A DNA stretch of 64,000 bases from Paenirhizobium selenitireducens ATCC BAA-1503 (lineage in GTDB: Bacteria; Pseudomonadota; Alphaproteobacteria; Rhizobiales; Rhizobiaceae), in the NCBI RefSeq assembly GCF_000518785.1, contig NZ_JAEG01000008.1, forward strand, positions 1 through 64,000, written 5' to 3'. Below the pieces are notes generated by a model. The model saw nothing but the letters and a program-made list of their open reading frames with translations. It was not told the origin of the DNA and made no database searches. Of the stretch, positions 53,460-62,626 are shown in pieces (the stretch's first letter is position 1; each line of letters begins with the position of its first letter). A program made the position numbers and the translations under genes.

Positions 53460-55385
53460 ATGCCGAGTAATCCGATATCACCGAAGAACAGTCTTGCGTT
53501 TCGGAGGACCGGCACCGCATTCGGGCTGGGTCTGGCCCTGGCGTTCGGTCCGGTACTGACTGGCGAGGCGCTCGCCTTCAAGATCTTCGGCATCACGATT
53601 TTCGGCGAGGACGAGGCGGTCAACGACGTCATCGATCCGGTCCGTTACAGCATCACCCTCGACACCGATGGCGCCGACAAGGACCTTGCCGAGGCGCTGG
53701 AGCGCACATCCCTGCTGGTGCAGGGGCAAGAGGCGCCCGTGTCGGGCGACCTCGGACTGGTCATCAAGGCGCGCGACGATCGCGACCGACTGGTCGCAAC
53801 CCTCTATGAGAATTCCCGTTATGGCGGAGTCGTCAGCGTCACGGTCGACGGCCGCGACATCGACAATCTACCGCCCATCCCGACCTTTGGCCGCGACGGC
53901 CCGATCCCGGTCACCATCCGCGTCGATCCCGGTCCCGCCTTCGCGCTGGGATCCGTCACGCTCGAGGGCGATGCCGCGGGCCTCGACCCGGCCGACTATG
54001 ATCTGGTGCCGGGCGGGCCGGCCGGCTCGCTGGTCATCCTCAAGGCCGGGGAAAAGATCGTCGACGATCTGAAGGCCGAGGGCCGTCCGCTTGCCGAGCT
54101 GGCACGCCGGGACGTCGTCGCCGACCACGAAAAGCAGACGGTCGATGTGGTGTTTGCCGTCCAGGCCGGGCCTGTCGCACCGATCGGCGAGGTGACGGTC
54201 AAGGGCGCCCGCAAGGTCGATCCGGAATTCATCGCCCGCTATTCGCGGCTGCGGCCGGGCCAGACCTATTCGCCGGAGCAGTTGCGCAAGGCAGCCGAAA
54301 GGCTGCGGGCGCTCGGCGTGTTCTCCAGCGTCACGATCGACGAGGCGGACGGGCTTGAAGCGGATGGTTCACTGCCGCTCGGCATCGTCGTGGCCGAGGG
54401 CAAGCATCGCTATTTCGGCGTCGGCGCGAGCTTTTCGTCGATCGACGGCCTTGGCGTCGAGGGCTATTGGGGCCACCGCAACCTGTTCGGCCAAGCGGAA
54501 TCGCTGAGACTCGAAGGCAAGGTCGGCGGCCTCGGCAACTTTAGCGGCGTCGAGGACCTCGACTACAGCGCGGGCATCACCTTCATCAAGCCCGGCGCCT
54601 TCTTCCCTTCGGGGACGCTCGAAGCGAGCATCAAGGGCACGACCCTGACGACCGAGTCCTATGACGCCGCCTCGGTCATCGGCAAGGTGGCCTTCGCCTA
54701 CGAGATCACCGACTATGACAAGGTGTCGGCCGGCGTTTCGCTCTCCTATGACGACATTGACGACGCCTTCGGCAACAATACCTATCTGACCTTCGGCGTG
54801 CCGATCGGCTATACCCGCGACACCCGCGACAACAAGCTCAACCCGACCGAGGGCTTCAATGCGGCCCTGAGCGCCATCCCGAGCTACGAGATCCTCGGGG
54901 AGACCTTCTTCTCGACCTTCGAAGGCTCGATTTCCGGCTATTACAGCCTCGGCGCCGAGGACCGCATCGTGCTGGCGGCAAAGCTGTCCGCCGGCATGAT
55001 GGTCGGCGCGGGCGATCTCGAGGCGATCCCGGCGACGCGGCGCTTCTTCGCCGGCGGCGGCGGCTCGGTGCGCGGCTATGCCTATCAGGAGATCTCGCCG
55101 GAGAACGCCGCCGGCGATCCGACGGGCGGACGGGCCTACGCCCTCGGCTCGTTCGAGGCGCGGGTGAACGTGACCGAGACGATCGGCATCGTTCCCTTCC
55201 TCGACATCGGGTCGGTGACTGCCGCGAATTATCCCGATTTCTCCGATATCCGCATGGGGGCGGGCATCGGACTGCGCTACCAGACGCCGTTCGGCCCGCT
55301 GCGCCTCGACGTCGCCATGCCGCTCGATCCTTACGACGGCGGAAGCAAGTACGGCATCTATGCCGGCATCGGCCAGAGCTTCTGA
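53460..55385 (+). CDS. tamA: Translocation and assembly module protein TamA
   Basis: Outer-membrane BamA-family protein of 641 residues that works with TamB in delivering autotransporters and other outer-membrane proteins and lipids. Signal peptide FGLGLALAFGPVLTGEALA; POTRA domains to about residue 300 (e.g. IGEVTVKGARKVDPEFIARY); 16-stranded barrel after that, ending in phenylalanine (IGQSF), the barrel signal. GGGSVRGYAYQEI is the loop-6 VRGF/Y-type motif of the Omp85 family. Start ATG 53460 has no strong SD. It ends 31 bases before tamB. Confidence 0.93.
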   Translation: MPSNPISPKNSLAFRRTGTAFGLGLALAFGPVLTGEALAFKIFGITIFGEDEAVNDVIDPVRYSITLDTDGADKDLAEALERTSLLVQGQEAPVSGDLGLVIKARDDRDRLVATLYENSRYGGVVSVTVDGRDIDNLPPIPTFGRDGPIPVTIRVDPGPAFALGSVTLEGDAAGLDPADYDLVPGGPAGSLVILKAGEKIVDDLKAEGRPLAELARRDVVADHEKQTVDVVFAVQAGPVAPIGEVTVKGARKVDPEFIARYSRLRPGQTYSPEQLRKAAERLRALGVFSSVTIDEADGLEADGSLPLGIVVAEGKHRYFGVGASFSSIDGLGVEGYWGHRNLFGQAESLRLEGKVGGLGNFSGVEDLDYSAGITFIKPGAFFPSGTLEASIKGTTLTTESYDAASVIGKVAFAYEITDYDKVSAGVSLSYDDIDDAFGNNTYLTFGVPIGYTRDTRDNKLNPTEGFNAALSAIPSYEILGETFFSTFEGSISGYYSLGAEDRIVLAAKLSAGMMVGAGDLEAIPATRRFFAGGGGSVRGYAYQEISPENAAGDPTGGRAYALGSFEARVNVTETIGIVPFLDIGSVTAANYPDFSDIRMGAGIGLRYQTPFGPLRLDVAMPLDPYDGGSKYGIYAGIGQSF

Positions 55386-55416
55386 GCCGAACCCCGAGAA
55401 GGACAAAGAAAGCCGC

Positions 55417-58400
55417 ATGCGCCTGCTGAAACGCCTCACGAGATTTGTTCTTCGCCTGATCGCCTATGGCGCGGGCGTGACCCTGGTGCTCGGCGGCGTG
55501 GCAGTCCTTCTCGCCGGCTTCACCACCGTGGGCGGCAGCTTCGTGGCCGGCCAGCTTGCCTCCATGCTCTCGACGCCCGACCGGCAGATCACCATCACCG
55601 GCGCGGGGCCGCTTCTCGGCGGAGATCTGCGGATCGAAAGCGTATCGCTGGCCGACAGCCGGGGCCCCTATGCCGAAATCCGCGACCTCGCCATGGACTG
55701 GTCGCCTCTCGATCTGCTCGGCGGCCGCCTGACGGCCGAGCGCATCGCCGCCGGCGCTGTCCGCATCGATCGTGCGCCCATCGCAACCACGGAAGTGACG
55801 GCGGAAGAGGAAAGCGGTTCCGGCTTCGCCCTGCCGGTCGAGATCGACGTGAAATCGCTCGACCTTCCCATCATCGATCTGGGCCAGCGCCTCGCCGGCC
55901 GTGACATCCGGCTGTCGCTCTCCGGCTCCGGCCAGGCCGTCACCGAGCGGATCGAGGCGCAGCTTCGAGCCACGCGCGCCGAGGCGCCGGATGCCGAGGC
56001 AACCGCCGACCTCGTCTACGCGCCCGCCGACAATCGCCTGCGCCTGACCGGCGAAGTCAACGAACCGGCGGGCGGCCTGCTCGCCGGCCTGCTGCGGCTG
56101 CCGGGTAGCCCGGCTCTGCGCATCGGCGTCGACGGCGACGGCCCGCTCACCGACTGGAAGGGCAAGGTGACGGCCGCGGTCGATGGCCGTCCGACGCTCG
56201 CCGTCGATGCATCCCACCGCGTGGCCGCCGGCCTGCGCAGCATCACCGCCACCGGCGGCGGACGTTTCAACGCCCTGCTGCCGCCGACGCTTCGCCCGCT
56301 CTTCGAAGGGGAAACGGTGATCGACCTCGCGGCCAGCCTGGACAGGAATGGCGCGGTGACGATCGACAAAGGCAAGCTCTCGACCGCCGCGCTCGATCTG
56401 ACCGCATCGGGCCGCTACGCCGCCAACGGGACGAACGACCTGAAGGCCCGGCTGGTCGGGACCGCAGGACCGGTTCCGTTCAGCTGGACGAGCGGCGAGC
56501 AGACCATCGCGGCGGACATCGAGCAGCTCGCGCTCACCGTCAGCGGCCCGGCCAATGGCGCCACGATAGACCTCACCGGCCGTTTCGCCTCGCTGCAGCT
56601 GCCGCAAGGCAAGTTCTCCGGCGTGGACCTGGCAGCCAGGAGCAACAGCTTCGATCTCGCCACCCGCACGGGACCTCTTCAGACCACGCTTTCCGTTGCC
56701 GCAAGCCAGCTCACTGATGCCGAACTCGACCGTATCCTCAAGACGCCGCTGACCATCAAGGCACCGCTGACGATCGGCGCGACAAGGCTCGGTTTCGACG
56801 GCACGACGATCGAAAGCACCACGATCGGCGGCAAGCTCAACGGCGACTATGCGCTGGACGACAAGACGCTCACCAGCCGCTTCGAACTCTTCGCCATTCC
56901 CGGCGTCCTGCCGGCGAGCTTGGCGGGCAAGTTCGACGGCACGATCGGCCTTGCCGGCACGCTCGATTATACGTTGCCGCGCAATCTGGCGCTGTCCGAC
57001 CTGAAGCTGTCCAGCAATCTCGGCGAGGCGACCGGTTCGGTGACCCTTGATGCGGAGAACAGGCTAAAGGCCGAGCTCGCCGGCCGGATCAGCGACCTTG
57101 CTGCCTTGGTGGACAACATCAGCGGCGGCGCCGAATTCGCCCTTTCGGCCGAAGGACCACTCGATGCGCTGGCCGGCACGCTGTCGTTGAAAAGCGCGGC
57201 AGCCATCGCCGCCGGACGCAAACTGGAGAACCTGGCGCTTGAGATCGAGGGAACCGCCGACAGGACGGCGCCGAAGGGCGCGCTGAAAATGTCCGGCACG
57301 CTCGATAGTCAGGCCATCGAGGCGACCGCCGATCTCGTCGCCGAGAACGGCCGCTCCTCCATTCCGGCGCTGGCCGTCACGGTCGGCCCCAACCGGATCG
57401 AAGGCACCCTTGCCTTCTCGCCAGCCTTCGCACCCTCGGGAACGCTGCGTTTCGACCTGCCGGAAGTCGGCCTGATCGCCGCCCTGGCGGGCCAGAACGC
57501 GAGCGGCGACCTCAAGGGCTCCGTCGACCTTGCGGAGAGCGGCGGCAAGCTGTCGGCCACCATCGCGGCGACCGGCGCGACGCTCAAACGCGATACGCTG
57601 GCAATCGACGCACCCGACATCCGCCTTGCCATCTCCGACCTTGCCGCCTTTGCCGCCGAAGGCAGGCTCAGCGCCTCCGCCGTGTCGGTCGGCGCCAATC
57701 GCATCGAGACGCCCAAGCTCGGATTTTCACGACAGGGCTCCAGCACTGCCTTCGACCTCGACGGCCGCTACGACGGTGCGCCGCTCACGGCCAAGGGCCG
57801 CATCGAGCAGCAGGCTGCAGGCTTGCGGGTTGCGCTCGACACGCTGTCCGCCGTACCGCGCCGCATCCCGCTTAAGCTTGCCAAACCCGCCGCCCTGACC
57901 ATTGCCGGCGGCAAGGTGACGATAGAGACGGCGACGATTTCCGCCGGCTCCGGCTCTGTCGACATTACGGGCAGCGCGGGCGAGACACTCGAGCTCAATG
58001 CGGCGCTTCGCAACGTGCCCGCCTCGCTCGTCGCGACCGTGGCCCCCACGCTCGCACCCGACGGCACGATCTCGGGCACGGTCGCGGTCAAGGGCACGCC
58101 TGCCGCACCGGTCGTCACCTATGCACTCGACTGGGCAAACGCCGCCGTCGCCCAGACCCGATCGACCGGGATCGGGGCGTTCTCGGTTTCCGCCAAAGGC
58201 GATTTCCGCGACGGCCGGCTGTCGCTCGACACAAGGGTCACCGGCCAGGCCGGGCTCGGCCTTTCCGGTGGCGGAACGTTCAGCCTTTCCGGCCAACGCC
58301 CGATCGCCATGAAGTTCACCGGCAAGCTGCCCTTTGCCGCACTCACCGGCATGCTGTCGCGCCAGGGTTTTGTGCTCGAAGGTGCGGCCGATCTCGATGT

Positions 58401-59586
58401 TTCCGTCGCCGGCGGTCTCGGCGCACCGCAGATCACCGGCACCGTGCGCACCGCCGGCGCCCGCCTGATCGACGTCCGCCGCAACCTGGCTGTCGAGCAG
58501 CTGGCGGCGACCGTTACCTTGCAGGGTAACCGCGCCTCGGTGACCGGCCTTACCGGCAAGCTCGCCAGCGGCGGCAGCATTTCCGGCGGCGGCACGATCG
58601 ACATCCTGTCGCCCGGTCTGCCGGCCGACATCGCCATTACCCTAGACAAGGCCGTCTATGTCGACGGCACGATGGTGGCGAGCACCGCAGACGGACAATT
58701 GACCGTCAAGGGACCGCTGCTCTCAGGCCCTGTGCTGACCGGCAGGATCGACCTGTCGAAAACCGCGATCACCATTCCGGAAAAATTGCCGACCAGCCTG
58801 TCCGAACTCGACATCCAGCACAAGCATGCGCCACCGGCGGTGCTCCAGCAGATGGCGACGATCACCAAGACCGAACGCCACGGCAGCCAGTCCTCCATCG
58901 GCCTCGACCTCACGGTCTCGTCGCCGACGCAGATCTTCGTGCGGGGCCGCGGCATCGATGCAGAGCTCGGGGGCACGATCGCGGTGACGGGCACCGCCCA
59001 GGCACCCAATGTCTCCGGCGCCTTCGACCTCAGGCGCGGCCGCCTGTCGATCCTGACCAAGCGCATGCAGTTCACCCGCGGCACGATCACGTTTGGCGGC
59101 GGGCTGGTGCCGATCCTCGACCTGGAAGCGACGACCACCTCCGGCACCACGACCATCACCATCACGATCGCCGGCTTTTCCAACGATCCATCCGTCTCCT
59201 TCTCGTCGTCGCCGTCCCTGCCGCAGGACGAGATCCTGGCGCAGCTGATCTTCGGCCAGTCCATGGCCCGTCTTTCGCCGTTGCAGATCGCCCAGCTCGC
59301 CGACGCCGCAGCCCAGCTCGCCGGCGGCCGTTCCACCTCGCTGTTCGAGGCGCTGCGCTCGACGCTCGGCGTCGACGACCTCGACATTTCCACCGACGAG
59401 ACGGGTCAGGCCAAGGTCAGCGCCGGCAAGTACCTGAACGACAAGACCTATATCGAACTGCAGCAGGGCGGCACGGGCCAGACCAAGGCGGTGATCAACC
59501 TCGACATCGGCCGCGGCGTGAAGCTGAAGGGCGAAGCGGGAGCCGAAGGCGTCGGGGCAGGCATCTTCTACGAAAAGGAATACTGA
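55417..59586 (+). CDS. tamB: Translocation and assembly module subunit TamB
   Basis: Inner-membrane anchored partner of TamA, 1389 residues. One N-terminal helix (LRLIAYGAGVTLVLGGVAVLLAG), then a very long periplasmic part of repeated beta-strand segments that form the groove of the AsmA-like/bridge-like lipid-transfer proteins, and the C-terminal TamB_CTD (DUF490; about the last 350 residues, containing LARLTGTAQ-like strands and IFGQSMARLSPLQIAQLADA). I start at ATG 55417 (MRLLKRL); an ATG further back at 55360 overlaps tamA. The pair spans the periplasm between both membranes. Confidence 0.93.
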   Translation: MRLLKRLTRFVLRLIAYGAGVTLVLGGVAVLLAGFTTVGGSFVAGQLASMLSTPDRQITITGAGPLLGGDLRIESVSLADSRGPYAEIRDLAMDWSPLDLLGGRLTAERIAAGAVRIDRAPIATTEVTAEEESGSGFALPVEIDVKSLDLPIIDLGQRLAGRDIRLSLSGSGQAVTERIEAQLRATRAEAPDAEATADLVYAPADNRLRLTGEVNEPAGGLLAGLLRLPGSPALRIGVDGDGPLTDWKGKVTAAVDGRPTLAVDASHRVAAGLRSITATGGGRFNALLPPTLRPLFEGETVIDLAASLDRNGAVTIDKGKLSTAALDLTASGRYAANGTNDLKARLVGTAGPVPFSWTSGEQTIAADIEQLALTVSGPANGATIDLTGRFASLQLPQGKFSGVDLAARSNSFDLATRTGPLQTTLSVAASQLTDAELDRILKTPLTIKAPLTIGATRLGFDGTTIESTTIGGKLNGDYALDDKTLTSRFELFAIPGVLPASLAGKFDGTIGLAGTLDYTLPRNLALSDLKLSSNLGEATGSVTLDAENRLKAELAGRISDLAALVDNISGGAEFALSAEGPLDALAGTLSLKSAAAIAAGRKLENLALEIEGTADRTAPKGALKMSGTLDSQAIEATADLVAENGRSSIPALAVTVGPNRIEGTLAFSPAFAPSGTLRFDLPEVGLIAALAGQNASGDLKGSVDLAESGGKLSATIAATGATLKRDTLAIDAPDIRLAISDLAAFAAEGRLSASAVSVGANRIETPKLGFSRQGSSTAFDLDGRYDGAPLTAKGRIEQQAAGLRVALDTLSAVPRRIPLKLAKPAALTIAGGKVTIETATISAGSGSVDITGSAGETLELNAALRNVPASLVATVAPTLAPDGTISGTVAVKGTPAAPVVTYALDWANAAVAQTRSTGIGAFSVSAKGDFRDGRLSLDTRVTGQAGLGLSGGGTFSLSGQRPIAMKFTGKLPFAALTGMLSRQGFVLEGAADLDVSVAGGLGAPQITGTVRTAGARLIDVRRNLAVEQLAATVTLQGNRASVTGLTGKLASGGSISGGGTIDILSPGLPADIAITLDKAVYVDGTMVASTADGQLTVKGPLLSGPVLTGRIDLSKTAITIPEKLPTSLSELDIQHKHAPPAVLQQMATITKTERHGSQSSIGLDLTVSSPTQIFVRGRGIDAELGGTIAVTGTAQAPNVSGAFDLRRGRLSILTKRMQFTRGTITFGGGLVPILDLEATTTSGTTTITITIAGFSNDPSVSFSSSPSLPQDEILAQLIFGQSMARLSPLQIAQLADAAAQLAGGRSTSLFEALRSTLGVDDLDISTDETGQAKVSAGKYLNDKTYIELQQGGTGQTKAVINLDIGRGVKLKGEAGAEGVGAGIFYEKEY

Positions 59587-59605
59587 GCCGCCAAGGGATC
59601 AGCGG

Positions 59606-60031
59606 TCAGCCGACCTTGCTGGTCTTCAGCAGGATGTTCGATTCCGTCGTGTTGATCCCCTCGATGAGGCGGATCCGCCGCAGCGTCTCGTCGAACGAGG
59701 CGAGATCGCGGTCCTCCAGTTCGGCAATGAAGTCCCAGCGCCCGTTGGTGCTGTGCAGCGCCCGGACCTCGGGCAGGCCGCGCAGCTGATGCGCGACGCG
59801 ATCGGCGAACTTGCCCACCACCTCGATCATGACGATGGCCCGGACGCCGGCCGGGCGGATCTCGCTGCCGGTGCGGATGGTGAAGGCCGCGATCGTCCCG
59901 TCGGCCACCATGCGGTCGATACGGGCGGCAATCGTGGCCCGCGACGCCCCCGTCATCGCCGCCAGCGAGGATGCGGGAATGCGGGCATTGTGGCGCAGGG
60001 CGCTGAGAATATCGCGATCCAGGTCGTCCAT
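59606..60031 (-). CDS. Lrp/AsnC family transcriptional regulator
   Basis: A 141-residue feast/famine regulator. Helix-turn-helix at about residues 20-45 (SSLAAMTGASRATIAARIDR), then the RAM (effector-binding) domain from about 65 (VIVMIEVV-type strand to the C-terminus). It diverges from rocF-rocD with 121 bases between the starts, the usual layout for an Lrp-type activator of arginine catabolism (as with ArgR/PutR-like systems of rhizobia), so arginine or ornithine is a likely effector. This is inference from position. Confidence 0.92.
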   Translation of the reverse strand: MDDLDRDILSALRHNARIPASSLAAMTGASRATIAARIDRMVADGTIAAFTIRTGSEIRPAGVRAIVMIEVVGKFADRVAHQLRGLPEVRALHSTNGRWDFIAELEDRDLASFDETLRRIRLIEGINTTESNILLKTSKVG

Positions 60032-60060
60032 TCTACACTTCGTCAGAGTTGGCTGGCATT

Positions 60061-60068
60061 TTGCGCAA
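60061..60068. promoter_or_regulatory. Palindrome in the Lrp-rocF gap
   Basis: TTGCGCAA, a perfect 8-bp palindrome inside an AT-rich context (ATTTTGCGCAATCTT), 85 bases before the rocF start. It is a candidate core of the Lrp-type site; Lrp-family sites are degenerate, so the evidence is weak. Confidence 0.35.
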
Positions 60069-60152
60069 TCTTACTCACTTTCTGATCATTTTCCATCTTT
60101 TTGCTAACGCGCACATTGACGAAGATCACGCCTCGCACACGAGGAGATCCTG

Positions 60153-61088
60153 ATGAACGACAAGACCAAGGCCGTCACGCTGATCGGTGTTCCGCTGGAG
60201 GAAGGCTCCGGCCGCGGCGGCTGCGCCATGGGCCCGGCGGCGCTGCGGATCGCCGGGATCGGATCAGCACTCGGCGAACTCGGCTACCGCGTCACCGACG
60301 CTGGCGACCTGCGCCCGACGCCGGCCACGGAGCTCGGCGAGCATGCGCATGCCCGCAATCTTCCGGTCGTCGCCGCCTTCACCCGCGCCATCGAGGACCG
60401 GGCCTATAGAGCTGCGGCCGAAGGCACGCTTCCCGTCCTGCTCGGTGGGGATCACAGCCTGTCGATGGGCAGCGTTTCCGGCATGGCGCGGCGCGCCCGG
60501 GAACTCGGCCGTCCGCTTTTCGTCCTCTGGCTCGACGCCCATGCCGACTTCAACACGCCGTCCACCTCGCCCTCCGGCAATATTCACGGCATGCCGGTCG
60601 CCTTCTTCTGCGGTAAGGCCGAGTTCGCGCCGATCCTGCCGGCCGGCCGACCCTTCGTCGATCCGCACCAGGTCTACCAGGTCGGCATCCGTTCGGTGGA
60701 TGACGAGGAGCGCCAGGCGATCACGGCGAACGGCGTCAACGTCTTCGACATGCGCGCCATCGACGAGGACGGCATGGGCGCGATCATGCGGCGCATCATC
60801 GCCGACGTGTCCAAGGTCAACGGCCTGCTGCATGTCAGCCTCGACGTGGACTTCCTCGACCCGGATGTCGCGCCCGGCGTAGGCACCACCGTTCCGGGAG
60901 GCGCGACCTTCCGCGAGGCGCACCTGATCATGGAGATGCTGCACGATAGCGGCCTCGTCTCGTCGCTCGACCTCGTCGAGCTCAATCCCTTCCTCGACGA
61001 TCGCGGCAAGAGCGCCCGCGTCATCGTCGAACTGGCGGCCAGCCTGTTCGGCCGCCGCATTCTCGACCGCCCCACCCGCGCCGCCTGA
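60153..61088 (+). CDS. rocF: Arginase
   Basis: Mn2+-dependent hydrolase converting arginine to ornithine and urea, 311 residues. Metal ligands: H101 in [12 protein letters not shown]128-H130-D132 in WLDAHADFN, and D231-D233 in [11 protein letters not shown] good SD (GAGGAG) precedes ATG 60153. Followed after 19 bases by rocD; the two steps convert arginine to ornithine and then to glutamate semialdehyde. Under likely control of the divergent Lrp-family regulator. Confidence 0.95.
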   Translation: MNDKTKAVTLIGVPLEEGSGRGGCAMGPAALRIAGIGSALGELGYRVTDAGDLRPTPATELGEHAHARNLPVVAAFTRAIEDRAYRAAAEGTLPVLLGGDHSLSMGSVSGMARRARELGRPLFVLWLDAHADFNTPSTSPSGNIHGMPVAFFCGKAEFAPILPAGRPFVDPHQVYQVGIRSVDDEERQAITANGVNVFDMRAIDEDGMGAIMRRIIADVSKVNGLLHVSLDVDFLDPDVAPGVGTTVPGGATFREAHLIMEMLHDSGLVSSLDLVELNPFLDDRGKSARVIVELAASLFGRRILDRPTRAA

Positions 61089-61107
61089 AGCAACCCGAGG
61101 ACCAACG

Positions 61108-62325
61108 ATGTCGAACACAGCAGAGCTCATCGCCACCGAACAGCGCCTCGGCGCGCACAACTACAAACCCCTCGACGTCGTACTGACGCGCGGCCAGGGC
61201 GTTCATGTCTGGGACAGCGAAGGCAAGCAGTATCTCGACTGCCTGTCCGCCTATTCGGCCGTCAACCAGGGCCACTGCCATCCGCGCATCCTGGCCGCCA
61301 TGACGGAACAGGCCTCCAAGCTGACGCTCACCTCGCGCGCCTTCCGCAACGACCAGCTGGCGCTTCTCTACGAAGAACTGGCAGCACTCACCGGCTCGCA
61401 CAAGATCCTGCCGATGAACTCGGGCGCCGAAGCGGTCGAAACCGCCATCAAGGCCGTGCGCAAATGGGGCTATGAGACCAAGGGCGTGCCGGAGGGCAAG
61501 GCCGAGATCATCGTCTGCTCCGGCAACTTCCACGGCCGCACGCTCAGCATCGTCTCCTTCTCGACCGATCCGGATGCGCGCGGCGGCTTCGGCCCCTTCA
61601 CGCCCGGCTTCCGCACCGTACCCTTCGGCGACGCAGATGCGTTTGAGGCAGCGATCAACGAGAACACCGTCGGCGCCTTGATCGAACCGATCCAGGGCGA
61701 GGCGGGCGTCATCATCCCGCCCGCCGGCTATCTGCGGCGCGTGCGCGAGCTCTGCACGGAGAAGAACGTCACCCTCATTCTCGACGAGATCCAGACCGGC
61801 CTTGGCCGCACCGGCAAGATGCTGGCCGAGGAACACGAAGGCATCGAGGCCGATGTGACGCTGATCGGCAAGGCGCTGTCCGGCGGGTTCTACCCGGTCT
61901 CCGCCGTGCTTTCCAATTCCGAGGTGCTCGGCGTCTTGAAGCCTGGGCAGCACGGCTCGACCTTCGGCGGCAATCCGCTCGCCTGCGCCATCGCCCGCGA
62001 GGCGCTCAAGGTGCTGGTCGAGGAAAAGATGATCGAGAACTCCGCCGCGATGGGTGAGTACTTCCTCGAGGGGCTTAAGTCCATCCGCTCGAACATCGTC
62101 AAGGACGTCCGTGGCCGCGGTCTCATGCTGGCGGTCGAACTCGATCCGGAAGTCGGCGGCGCGCGCCAGTACTGCTATGCCTTGAAAGATGCCGGCCTGC
62201 TCGCCAAGGATACCCATGTCGATACCATCCGTCTTGCACCGCCGCTGGTCATCACGAAGGACCAAGTGGACTGGGCACTGGAAAAGATCGATGCGGCATT
62301 GGCAAAGGCGCCGGCTGCGCACTGA
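61108..62325 (+). CDS. rocD: Ornithine aminotransferase
   Basis: Class III PLP aminotransferase converting ornithine to glutamate-5-semialdehyde, 405 residues. PLP lysine K255 in [32 protein letters not shown] holds the PLP-pyridine aspartate; [14 protein letters not shown] and the ornithine-type [12 protein letters not shown] near the N-terminus favour this over acetylornithine transaminase. Same operon as rocF. Confidence 0.94.
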   Translation: MSNTAELIATEQRLGAHNYKPLDVVLTRGQGVHVWDSEGKQYLDCLSAYSAVNQGHCHPRILAAMTEQASKLTLTSRAFRNDQLALLYEELAALTGSHKILPMNSGAEAVETAIKAVRKWGYETKGVPEGKAEIIVCSGNFHGRTLSIVSFSTDPDARGGFGPFTPGFRTVPFGDADAFEAAINENTVGALIEPIQGEAGVIIPPAGYLRRVRELCTEKNVTLILDEIQTGLGRTGKMLAEEHEGIEADVTLIGKALSGGFYPVSAVLSNSEVLGVLKPGQHGSTFGGNPLACAIAREALKVLVEEKMIENSAAMGEYFLEGLKSIRSNIVKDVRGRGLMLAVELDPEVGGARQYCYALKDAGLLAKDTHVDTIRLAPPLVITKDQVDWALEKIDAALAKAPAAH

Positions 62326-62626
62326 GGCGGCGCTTCCAGCCAAACAAAATCAATGAAGGAGAGGCAAACGGTCCTCACACGGGGCCACATGCATCAACTA
62401 TTAGTACACGCACCATAGTCAATACCAAGGAAATACTTGGGAAGTCGGAATGCAGGACGGGATCTTTTCAAGATCGTTTATGAGCCCTTAACTTTTGCCC
62501 CCTAGATTTTAGGGGGGCCGAGCGCAATTCTTCCGTTTCGGCTTAACGACGTCAGCTTTTTGAAGATTGGGCAATGTGCGGCACGGTATCGCTTCGAGAA
62601 CCGAGCGCAAATGAGGGGGTGTAGAC
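62326..62626. other. Intergenic region upstream of the chemoreceptor gene
   Basis: About 300 bases with lower GC than its surroundings and no gene. Two inverted repeats stand out: GATCTT-TTC-AAGATC (62461-62475) and CCCCCTA-GATTT-TAGGGGG (62498-62516). A rocD terminator is not obvious. The SD of the chemoreceptor is GAGGGGG (62613-62619). Confidence 0.5.

Noticed and set aside
54856..56607. 583-residue open frame on the minus strand
   Set aside because: Antisense to tamA and tamB; composition (His, Arg, Gly-rich) is that of a shadow frame.
62352..62420. 21-codon open frame upstream of the chemoreceptor
   Set aside because: No SD, no hydrophobic or conserved-looking feature.
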